Source: Dehalococcoidia bacterium
GTDB taxonomy: Bacteria > Chloroflexota > Dehalococcoidia > Lucifugimonadales > Lucifugimonadaceae
DNA: 64,000 nt
Direction of reading: 5' to 3'
NCBI GenBank assembly: GCA_009693115.1
Contig: SHXW01000005.1
Coordinates: 1 to 64,000 of the forward strand
The translations under genes and the position numbers were made by a program. Shown piece after piece: positions 54,431-64,000 of this stretch (within the stretch, counting starts at the first letter, position 1; each line of letters opens with the position of its first letter). Below the pieces are notes generated by a model. That model was not told where the DNA came from. It saw nothing but the letters and a program-made list of their open reading frames with translations, and made no database searches.

Positions 54431-54482
54431 CTTCTCCCTGCCGGAGAGGGGGACGGGATTCTTCACTGCGCTCAGGATGACA
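54431..54482. repeat. Adjacent copies of both dispersed repeat families
   Basis: CTTCTCC/GGAGAGG palindrome at 54431-54449 is followed directly by GGGATTCTTCACTGCG, CTCAGGATGACA at 54455-54482. The two families sit side by side here. Confidence 0.65.
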
Positions 54483-54592
54483 GGTCGCGCCCATGCCCGT
54501 CTCAGGGGGCGCGGCGCCATGCGCCTGCGTGTAACCTTCCGCAGTCCATCGTTTATCACACCAGATGTTCATCTCGAAACACGAGGTAGGTC

Positions 54593-55768
54593 ATGCCAGC
54601 AAAGAACTACACCGCCGCCATCGCAGGGTGCGGCTCGATAGGCGAGGCCCACATGGAGGGCTACAGGGGCCTGGACAACGTGAAGGTGACCGCCTGCGCC
54701 GACCCTGTGAAGGGTGCGCGCGACACCTACATGCGCCAGTACGGAATTGAGCTGGCCTACGAAACCGTTGATGAGATGGTGCGGAAGGCGCGGCCGGACA
54801 TTGTGAGCGTATGTGCATGGCACAAGCTGCACATGCCCCTGACAGTGGCCGTGGCAAAGGCGGGCGGCGTGAAGGGCATCATCTGCGAAAAACCCATGGC
54901 GACGAGCCTCGCCGAGGCGGACGCGATGATCGAGGCGTGTGAGAAGAACGGGGTGAAGCTGGTCATTAGCCACCAGAGGCGCTTCACGCCGGGGTGGGAG
55001 AAGGCGCGCGACCTCGTCAAGCAGGGCGCGATAGGCAAGCCGCAGAACGTGGAGATCCGCGTCGCGGAAGGCCTGCTGAACTGGGGCACGCACGCGATAG
55101 ACGGGGCGCGCTTCGTCCTGGGCGACCCGAACCCTGTCTGGGTGATGGGCGCAGTCGAACGCCGCACGGACAGGTTCGAGCGGGACACGCCGATCGAGGA
55201 CTCATGCATCGGCCTGGTCCACTTTGATGACAACGTGCAGTTCCAGATCCAGTCAGACCTGTACTGGGAGGGCGGCTACGACGCCGGGAAGTTCATGGTG
55301 CGCGGCTCGGAAGGAATGTTGTGGGTGGAGGAGATGCAGGTCCGGCTGTTCAATGCAGAGACGCGCGGGTGGAAGGATGTGCAGTTGGACGCGGCGGAGG
55401 GGGCGAAGGCGATTGGAGGAGCGACGAACGCGGCACAGGTGCAGGAGCTTGTGCGCTGGATCGAGGGCGGGCCGGCGCACAGGGGTGCGGGGCGGAGCGC
55501 ACGGGTCACTCTAGAAGTGATGATGGCGCTCTACGAATCTGCGCGCCGCCACCACGTGATACGCCTGCCCCTGACCGAGAGGGGCTACCCGCTGGAGTTG
55601 ATGATGTCTGAGGGTAAGCTGCCGGTCGAAACACCGGGCAGGTATGACATCCGTGGGTTTCTCAAGCGGGACGGCATTGACGAGGGGGAGTACGCGAAGC
55701 TGCGGGCGTCGGGCGTGGCGCACCACGAGGCGATGCGGAGGCTGCACGGGGCCGGGCGCAAAGGGTAG
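54593..55768 (+). CDS. Gfo/Idh/MocA family oxidoreductase
   Basis: A 391-residue NAD(P)-dependent dehydrogenase. The Rossmann motif is AIAGCGSIGEAHMEGY and the family EKP motif is CEKPMATSLAEAD. The C-terminal substrate domain contains GTHAIDGARFVLG with the likely catalytic Asp/His. Members act on sugars, inositols or biliverdin-like substrates; an inositol or sugar dehydrogenase is possible, but nothing nearby decides it. GAGG lies before ATG 54593. Monocistronic, convergent with the phosphohexomutase. Confidence 0.9.
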   Translation: MPAKNYTAAIAGCGSIGEAHMEGYRGLDNVKVTACADPVKGARDTYMRQYGIELAYETVDEMVRKARPDIVSVCAWHKLHMPLTVAVAKAGGVKGIICEKPMATSLAEADAMIEACEKNGVKLVISHQRRFTPGWEKARDLVKQGAIGKPQNVEIRVAEGLLNWGTHAIDGARFVLGDPNPVWVMGAVERRTDRFERDTPIEDSCIGLVHFDDNVQFQIQSDLYWEGGYDAGKFMVRGSEGMLWVEEMQVRLFNAETRGWKDVQLDAAEGAKAIGGATNAAQVQELVRWIEGGPAHRGAGRSARVTLEVMMALYESARRHHVIRLPLTERGYPLELMMSEGKLPVETPGRYDIRGFLKRDGIDEGEYAKLRASGVAHHEAMRRLHGAGRKG

Positions 55769-55836
55769 CGACTGCCCAGAAGTTACAGGCGCACGTTCAG
55801 GCTGTCTTGAAGTCACGCATTCCCGTTGAGGTGAAT

Positions 55837-55860
55837 CCCTTCCCCCATCAAGGGGGAGGG
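55837..55860. repeat. CCCTTCCCCC palindrome
   Basis: CCCTTCCCCC and GGGGGAGGG pair around ATCAA with one bulged T. It lies between convergent genes and could act as a transcription end point. Confidence 0.6.
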
Positions 55861-55883
55861 AACCAGGAGGCCGCTGCCAGCCT

Positions 55884-57314
55884 TTAGACGCCCAGAAGGC
55901 GGCGGAGGTCGGTGAGGACGCGGTCGCGTGCGGCGGTGGCGGGGGCCTCTGCGTAAAGTCTCACCAGCGGCTCCGTGCCTGAGAGCCTGGCTACGGCCCA
56001 CGCGTCTCCAGCAAGGTTGAACCTGACGCCATCTCGCCGATCTGCCGATGTCACGCCCAGTCCGCCAAGCGATTCTGGGGACGACTCCTTCATCCTGGCC
56101 GCAACGGCGTCCCTTTTCGCTTCGTCGAACTGGAGGTCTATGCGCCTGAAGGTGTGTGGGCCGGTGATGGTGTGGAGTTCTTCCAGGAGGGCGGACGGCT
56201 TCTTGCCGCTCATCACCATCGCTTCGAGAAAGAGCATGCCGCTCAGGCTGCCGTCGCGCTCCGGTATGTGTCCTCGGAAGGCATAGCCGCCCGACTCCTC
56301 GCCGCCCAGTGCGCAATCATTCGCGATCATGGCCGGGCCGACGAACTTGAACCCGACTGCGGTGCGCTCGACTTTGCGGCCGTACTTCCCGGCCAGCCTG
56401 TCCAGCATGGAGCTTTGCGTAATCGTGCATGCCACGCCGCCATGTTCATTGCGCCGCCCCCAGAGGTGGTGGGTGAGCAGCGAGAAGACTTCAAGCGTGG
56501 AGAAGTAAACTCCCTGCTCGCTGACGATGCCCACGCGGTCGGCGTCGCCATCGAGCGCAATGCCTACATCCGCCCTTGCCTGTCGCACTTCGCTGATGAG
56601 GGGCGCCAGGTTGTGTTCGACGGGTTCCGGCTGCTGCATGCCGGGGAAGGCCGGGTTGTGTTCGGACCGGATCTCTGTGATTTGAACTCGCCCGCCCTTG
56701 AGGATGGCGGGGAGTATGCCAGCGCCTGTGCCGTGCATGGCGTCCACGATGATTTTCAGGGGCGCGTCCCGCAGGCGTTGCGTGTCCACGACCCTCTCAA
56801 GCTGGGCGATGTACGGAGCTACGGGGTTGAAGTTGGTGACGATCGCCCTGGGAGCGTTTATTGCGGGAGCCTGCCCGGCGAGCACCTTGTAGACCTCGGC
56901 CTCGATCGCCGCCACCATTTCGGGCGGCGCGCTGCCACCGGCAGACCATTTGACCTTGAAGCCGTTATCGTGGGCCGGGTTGTGGCTGGCGGTGATCATC
57001 GCTCCTGCTGCCGCGCCTAACTGCTTCACTGCCAGGCTGCACGCCGGGGTGGGCGCCGGGCGGTCGAACAGGGAGACGGGCACACCGCGGGACGCGAGCA
57101 CATCTGCGACTGTGGCGGCGAACTTGTCCGATAGGAAACGGGTATCGAACCCGGCGACCGCGCCCTTTGAGGCCTGCCCGTTGGCGATGATATAGCGGGC
57201 CAGTCCGTCAGCGCAGGCTCGCACGTTTTCAAACGTGAACTGGTCGGCTATGCGGGCGCGCCAGCCATCCGTTCCAAAGCGGATCGATGGGGTTGGATGC
57301 GTAGGTGCGGCCAA
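55884..57314 (-). CDS. Phosphoglucomutase/phosphomannomutase family protein
   Basis: An alpha-D-phosphohexomutase of 476 residues. The four family motifs are present: phosphoserine loop TASHNPAHDNG (S110), metal loop DGDADR, sugar-binding loop GGEESGG, and phosphate-binding RLSGTEP. It interconverts hexose 1- and 6-phosphates; mannose 1-phosphate for GDP-mannose would suit the PimA-like enzyme at 45655, but glucose or glucosamine is equally possible. The TTG start has AGGAG six bases upstream. Last gene of the minus-strand SAM cluster, 90 bp after metK. Confidence 0.92.
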   Translation of the reverse strand: MAAPTHPTPSIRFGTDGWRARIADQFTFENVRACADGLARYIIANGQASKGAVAGFDTRFLSDKFAATVADVLASRGVPVSLFDRPAPTPACSLAVKQLGAAAGAMITASHNPAHDNGFKVKWSAGGSAPPEMVAAIEAEVYKVLAGQAPAINAPRAIVTNFNPVAPYIAQLERVVDTQRLRDAPLKIIVDAMHGTGAGILPAILKGGRVQITEIRSEHNPAFPGMQQPEPVEHNLAPLISEVRQARADVGIALDGDADRVGIVSEQGVYFSTLEVFSLLTHHLWGRRNEHGGVACTITQSSMLDRLAGKYGRKVERTAVGFKFVGPAMIANDCALGGEESGGYAFRGHIPERDGSLSGMLFLEAMVMSGKKPSALLEELHTITGPHTFRRIDLQFDEAKRDAVAARMKESSPESLGGLGVTSADRRDGVRFNLAGDAWAVARLSGTEPLVRLYAEAPATAARDRVLTDLRRLLGV

Positions 57315-57404
57315 TCGAGGCTCCTGGGTCGTCTGGTGCGCCGCGCCGGTTGAGTGTGCCCTGCGTTGCCAGCCTCGCTCCAGGCGGCGGAATGAGTCCG
57401 GGCT

Positions 57405-58625
57405 TCAGGACTTTTTCAGCGCGGCGACGCGGTCGAGGCGTTCCCAGGGCAGGTCCAGGTCGTCACGTCCAAAGTGGCCGTAGGCGGCGGTCTGCCGGTA
57501 GATGGGACGGCGCAGGTCCAGGTCGCGGATGATCGCTCCGGGGCGGAGGTCAAAGTGGGCCTCGATCAGGCGGACGATCTCGCTGTTCGGGACCTTGCCG
57601 GTGCCGTAGGTCTCCACGTATATCGAAAGCGGGCGGGCCACACCGATGGCGTAGGCCAGTTGAACCTCGCACCTGTCCGCCAGCCCGGCGGCGACGACGT
57701 TCTTGGCCACCCAGCGGGCCGCGTAGGCGCCTGAGCGGTCCACCTTCGTGGGGTCCTTGCCTGAGAAGGCGCCGCCACCGTGACGGGCGGAGCCGCCGTA
57801 GGTGTCCACGATGATCTTGCGTCCGGTGAGGCCGGAGTCTCCGTGAGGGCCGCCAATGACGAACCGGCCGGAGGGGTTGACGTAAAACTTCGTGCTGGCG
57901 TCCAGCAGGTGGGCCGGGACGACGGGCTTGATGACCTTTTCGACGATCTCCTCAGTGATGCGCTCGTTTGTCACATCCGGCGAGTGCTGGGTGGAGACGA
58001 GGACTGTGTGGACGCGCCTGGGAGTGTGGTCGGAGTTGTATTCGACCGTGACCTGAGACTTGCCATCGGGCCTGAGCCAGCCGATTTCGCCCTTCTTTCG
58101 CAGCGTCGCCAGCTTCCGGGTGAGTTTGTGTGCCAGCGAGATGGGCAGCGGCATCAGTTCGGGCGTCTCCCGGACAGCGTAGCCGATCATCATGCCCTGG
58201 TCGCCTGCGCCTATCTCCACGGCCTGCTTCGTTTCGCCGCGCACTTCAAGGGCGGTGTTTACGCCGTCTCGAATGTCCGGCGACTGCTTGCCGACAGCGA
58301 CGAGGATGGCTGCGGAGTCACAGTCGAAACCCCACCTGGCGTCGGTGTAACCGATCTCCCGGATGATCTTGCGGGCGATTGACGGGAAGTCCAGCTGCGC
58401 GTTCGTCGTAATCTCGCCGAATATCAGGCACAGCCCGGTAGTGACCGAGGACTCGCAGGCGACGCGGCCCGTCGGGTCCTGGGCGAGGATGGCATCCAGC
58501 ACGCCGTCCGAGATCTGGTCACAGATCTTGTCCGGGTGGCCTTCCGTGACCGATTCGGATGTCAGGAGGTATGTCCCGGTGCGGGTGTTCTGGCTGGACT
58601 GCGAGTGCGTAGCCGCCTGTGTCAA
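57405..58625 (-). CDS. metK: S-adenosylmethionine synthetase
   Basis: A 406-residue enzyme making S-adenosylmethionine from methionine and ATP. Signatures are [33 protein letters not shown] and the C-terminal P-loop-like [19 protein letters not shown] at 58625 with GGAGGG five bases upstream is the start. It lies directly after ahcY in the same direction, so synthesis and recycling of SAM are coordinated. No SAM riboswitch was recognised. Confidence 0.97.
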   Translation of the reverse strand: MTQAATHSQSSQNTRTGTYLLTSESVTEGHPDKICDQISDGVLDAILAQDPTGRVACESSVTTGLCLIFGEITTNAQLDFPSIARKIIREIGYTDARWGFDCDSAAILVAVGKQSPDIRDGVNTALEVRGETKQAVEIGAGDQGMMIGYAVRETPELMPLPISLAHKLTRKLATLRKKGEIGWLRPDGKSQVTVEYNSDHTPRRVHTVLVSTQHSPDVTNERITEEIVEKVIKPVVPAHLLDASTKFYVNPSGRFVIGGPHGDSGLTGRKIIVDTYGGSARHGGGAFSGKDPTKVDRSGAYAARWVAKNVVAAGLADRCEVQLAYAIGVARPLSIYVETYGTGKVPNSEIVRLIEAHFDLRPGAIIRDLDLRRPIYRQTAAYGHFGRDDLDLPWERLDRVAALKKS

Positions 58626-58677
58626 CTGAGCCCTCCTGCCTTCTTGTTTCTGTCAGGACCCTGAAACCGAGAACTCG

Positions 58678-58788
58678 TCATCCCGAGGCCTGGCAAGGCC
58701 GAGGGATCTGGTGGGAATCACTGCGTCCACCGCCCCGGATTCCTCAGCGACCCGCTTTAGGCGGGTACCCCGTGGTTCGGAATGACGG
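58678..58788. repeat. Long dispersed element between ahcY and metK
   Basis: The outer ends are GTCATCCCGAGG and GGTTCGGAATGACGG, which read as inverted ends of one unit, with GGATTCCTCAGCG and an ACCCGC/GCGGGT hairpin inside. This is the most complete copy of the second repeat family. Confidence 0.6.
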
Positions 58789-58809
58789 CGGAGACTTTTA
58801 CCTGACCCT

Positions 58810-60075
<1,266 letters not shown>

Positions 60076-60140
60076 TTACAAAGTCGCTCTCGCTAAAGGA
60101 AATAGTTTCTGCGGTCGCCGCTCCCGTTGGCAGGCGCCCC

Positions 60141-61085
60141 CTATCCCACCATCAGCGGCAGGCCCTGCCCGCCTCCGAGGGGGTGAAATCTCATCAGGTT
60201 TTCAAAGGCTCTGAACCGTAGGTTGATCTCGTTGGCGGTGAGGAAGGCCAGCCTGTCCAGCCCGAACGCCTCGACTGTAAAGGATGCCATGACTGACCCC
60301 GCCACAACAGCCCGGCGGGTCGCTTCCTCGCTCGTGTTCCCAACGGCGGCCATGTAGCCCATGAACCCCCCGGCGAATGAGTCCCCCGCGCCAGTGGGGT
60401 CGACAACGCGCGTCAGGGGATAGGCGGGCATGGCGAAGCCGAAGTCACGGTTGAAGAGTGCCGCTCCGTATTCGCCACGCTTGACGATCAGTGTCTTCAG
60501 CCCGGTGTCCAGGAGCGTCGCCGCCGCTTTGGGGAGCTGCCGTTCGGCGGTGAGCTGCTTCGCCTCGCCCTCGTTGATTAGCATGGCGTCCACTCGCGGC
60601 AACAGGCTGAGGAGGCCGTCGCGTGCGGTGTTTATCCAGAGGTTCATGGTGTCGCACGCCACCAGCGCCGGGCGCGCAGACATGGAGTTCAGGACGGCGT
60701 GCTGGAGCCGCGGGTCTATGTTCGCCAGAAAGAGGTAGGGCGCAGACGTGTGTTTGGGGCCCAGCTTCGGTGAGAAAGACTGGAGGACGTTTAGCTGCGT
60801 CTGGAGGGTCACCGCGTTGTTGAGGTCGTCCTTGTACTGGCCTGACCACCTGAACGTATCGCCGTCGGCCACCTGCACGCCGCTCAGGTCTATGCCGCGG
60901 GAGGTGAGCAGGTCGCGGTCAGGTTTTTCAAAGTCGCGTCCGACGACCGAGACGATGCCCGTTTCGGTGAAGTAGCTGGCCGCAGTGGCGAAATAGGACG
61001 CAGACCCGCCGAGCTGTTTGGCGCGGTGACCCTCGGGAGTCTCGACTGCGTCGTAGGCTACTGTCCCCACGACAAGGATGTTCAC
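60141..61085 (-). CDS. PfkB family carbohydrate/nucleoside kinase
   Basis: A 314-residue ribokinase-fold kinase. The C-terminal signature VDPTGAGDSFAGGFMGY carries the catalytic Asp and anion hole; the N-terminal LGGSASYFATAASYF matches the first PfkB motif. Position between rhodanese and ahcY, with the ahcY product adenosine otherwise unclaimed, suggests it could phosphorylate adenosine or a related nucleoside. That is an inference from context; ribokinase-like sugar specificity is not excluded. GTG start at 61085 with a weak ribosome binding site. Confidence 0.87.
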   Translation of the reverse strand: MNILVVGTVAYDAVETPEGHRAKQLGGSASYFATAASYFTETGIVSVVGRDFEKPDRDLLTSRGIDLSGVQVADGDTFRWSGQYKDDLNNAVTLQTQLNVLQSFSPKLGPKHTSAPYLFLANIDPRLQHAVLNSMSARPALVACDTMNLWINTARDGLLSLLPRVDAMLINEGEAKQLTAERQLPKAAATLLDTGLKTLIVKRGEYGAALFNRDFGFAMPAYPLTRVVDPTGAGDSFAGGFMGYMAAVGNTSEEATRRAVVAGSVMASFTVEAFGLDRLAFLTANEINLRFRAFENLMRFHPLGGGQGLPLMVG

Positions 61086-61190
61086 GTTAGAGCGTCCTTC
61101 TGCTGTTGCCGTCCGTGACTGCGGGAGCGGCGCCGGATGTGCCCTGAAATGGGCCGGTTGGGCTGGCGACCTTGCATGGGCGGGCGGGTA

Positions 61191-61544
61191 CTACCTATCC
61201 GCGCCGTACGAGGTGGGCAGGCCTTGCTGGATCCAGGAGGGGGTGCCTTCCTCGATATTGAATAGGAGCGCCGTGTCTGCGCCCATCGCCGCTGCATATT
61301 CGCAGGCAAGGCCCGAGCGCGCGCCGACCGCGCAGATGAAGAGGATCGTGCCCTTCTTGGGCAGTTCGTCGAAGCGGGGGATGATGTCGTCCACCGGGAC
61401 CCACATGGCGCCCTTGATGTGGCCGGCCTTGTACTCATCTTCACGGCGGACGTCCACAGCCGTGGCCCCACCCTTGTTGAGCATGTCGAGGGCTTCTTTT
61501 GCGGAGATACGCGTGTACGGCTCGCCCGGCACTTGCCTGGACAT
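61191..61544 (-). CDS. Rhodanese-like domain protein
   Basis: A 117-residue single-domain rhodanese, a sulfur carrier or sulfurtransferase. DVRREDEYKAGHIKGA is the CH2A-like motif and the catalytic cysteine is C71 in FICAVGARSG. GGAGG lies before the ATG. It heads the minus-strand SAM-cycle run; a link to homocysteine-derived sulfur is possible but unproven. Confidence 0.9.
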   Translation of the reverse strand: MSRQVPGEPYTRISAKEALDMLNKGGATAVDVRREDEYKAGHIKGAMWVPVDDIIPRFDELPKKGTILFICAVGARSGLACEYAAAMGADTALLFNIEEGTPSWIQQGLPTSYGADR

Positions 61545-61755
61545 GTTGAGCAGCCTCCGTGATGCGGGGTGTCCGGCCGGGCGGTGAGCCTGCCGGGTAT
61601 TGTCAGGAAGAGCGGCGGCGACAAGGCCAGAGGGCCGTTGAGGTTCGATCTCAGATTGAACTCATCGCGCCGGAAAGCGTCGTGATTCCCATGCTAGGGT
61701 TCGCCTGTGCGGGTGTCAACGCTATTGCCAGAGGCCGTGCTTGACGCCGTGTAAT

Positions 61756-61847
61756 GAGGCCGTGAATGCGTCGCGGCCCTTAGTCACACACTCACAGACT
61801 CTGGACGCAGGGCGTCGGCATTGCCTGAGGCCGTGAATGCGGCGCGG
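61756..61847. repeat. Direct repeat upstream of the 16S promoter
   Basis: GAGGCCGTGAATGCGTCGCGG (61756-61776) and its copy with one change (61827-61847) are 71 bp apart. A shorter GAGGCCGTG is also at 61731. They lie 92-180 bp upstream of the likely -35 and may be regulator sites. Confidence 0.55.
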
Positions 61848-61938
61848 TTTGGGAGTGTCGCGCGTATACTTCTATGGAGCCGTGCGGAGGAGTCGGGCGA
61901 GGCCGGAAACGGTTTCGCAAAATCCGTGGTCAGAGGCG

Positions 61939-61967
61939 TTGACAGGGGTTTTTCCCAATGCCATACT
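61939..61967 (+). promoter_or_regulatory. Probable 16S rRNA promoter
   Basis: TTGACA (61939-61944), a 17-base spacer and CATACT (61962-61967) form a good sigma-70-type promoter, with transcription expected near 61975, about 80 bases before the mature 16S. Confidence 0.65.
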
Positions 61968-62016
61968 GATCTTTCGCCCCGGTGCGTTGTCCGTAGTTGG
62001 ATGGCTGCTGGGGAGA

Positions 62017-62051
62017 GTGCCTTAACAACTGAACAGTGGAAGGAAGATACG
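62017..62051 (+). other. 5' half of the 16S processing stem
   Basis: These 35 bases pair with 63827-63862; the core 62027-62047 is perfectly complementary to 63832-63852 (21 bp). The loop is the whole 16S precursor, the arrangement cut by RNase III in other bacteria. Confidence 0.85.
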
Positions 62052-62055
62052 TCAG

Positions 62056-63871
<1,816 letters not shown>

Positions 63872-63896
63872 CGCCTCCGGTTTCCGGGGGCGTTTT
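63872..63896 (+). terminator. Terminator of the 16S transcript
   Basis: CGCCTCCGG, loop TTT, CCGGGGGCG (9 bp including one G-U), then TTTTGCTTT. It lies 10 bases after the processing stem. Confidence 0.85.
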
Positions 63897-64000
63897 GCTT
63901 TAACCCGCTGCACCGAGCCGGCACGCTCTGATCCGGGCGGTCCCTGGCTCGGCTATTGGAGTGCACGGCCTTTGCTGTCTGCTTGCGCAGCAGCACGGTA

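Larger units (their letters stand above)
61545..62055. other. Promoter and leader region of 16S rRNA
   Basis: About 510 bp with no protein gene. It holds a direct repeat (61756 and 61827), a TATACT box at 61865-61870, a sigma-70-like promoter at 61939-61967, and the 5' half of the rRNA processing stem at 62017-62051. Confidence 0.65.

Overview
The window is a GC-rich (roughly 60-65% G+C), gene-dense bacterial chromosome segment. It most likely comes from a Chloroflexota genome close to Dehalococcoidia/SAR202. The pointers are the 16S rRNA gene at 62056-63555, which stands as its own transcription unit without a linked 23S (an arrangement known from Dehalococcoides relatives), enolase-superfamily dehydratases, type-2 ArgG, RraA-like and CocE/NonD-type catabolic enzymes, and frequent TTG/GTG starts. 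The placement is an inference; a 16S database search would settle it. I see no phage, transposase, plasmid or CRISPR array.

Layout. 364-9837: catabolic and hydrolytic genes (enolase-superfamily dehydratase, M19 dipeptidase-like protein, VOC protein, HpcH/HpaI aldolase, beta-lactamase-fold hydrolase), a Nudix hydrolase and an RhlE-type RNA helicase. 9899-15390 (minus): pdxS-pdxT-GNAT-like-R3H ATPase-tmk. 15876-19807 (minus): rph-LOG-like-eno-gap. 20156-25668: ketopantoate reductase-like, RraA-like, DUF4395, argG and a second enolase-superfamily dehydratase. 26076-35098: lipoproteins, a structured intergenic region, two CocE/NonD hydrolases, a phytoene-desaturase-like oxidoreductase, and an overlapping lipoprotein/excalibur pair. 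35662-41129: tRNA-Pro, prfB with a +1 programmed frameshift, and a peptide-type ABC transporter (binding protein plus two permeases, no ATPase). 41165-44066: 2-hydroxyacid dehydrogenase and gamma-glutamyltransferase-like protein. 44245-47430: ino1, a PimA-like mannosyltransferase and a CDP-alcohol phosphatidyltransferase, together a phosphatidylinositol/PI-mannoside lipid module. 47672-52036: cell-envelope zinc metallopeptidase, amidohydrolase, and amtB-glnK for ammonium uptake and sensing. 52343-54343: four tRNAs and mtnP. 54593-61544: a Gfo/Idh/MocA oxidoreductase, then (minus) rhodanese-PfkB kinase-ahcY-metK-phosphohexomutase, an S-adenosylmethionine cycle cluster. 61545-64000: 16S promoter region, 16S gene, RNA-processing stem and terminator.

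Intergenic DNA carries two dispersed short repeat families: palindromes built on CCCTCTCC...GGAGAGGG, and elements ending in (C)GGAATGACG or CAGGATGACA. The most notable observations are the stand-alone 16S unit enclosed by a perfect 21-bp inverted repeat, the inositol-lipid gene trio, a metallopeptidase with a Cys/transmembrane/Arg C-terminal sorting-like tail, a structured candidate non-coding RNA with a strong terminator near 27.2-27.34 kb, and two or three genes whose conserved N-termini lie upstream of any ATG, GTG or TTG codon.
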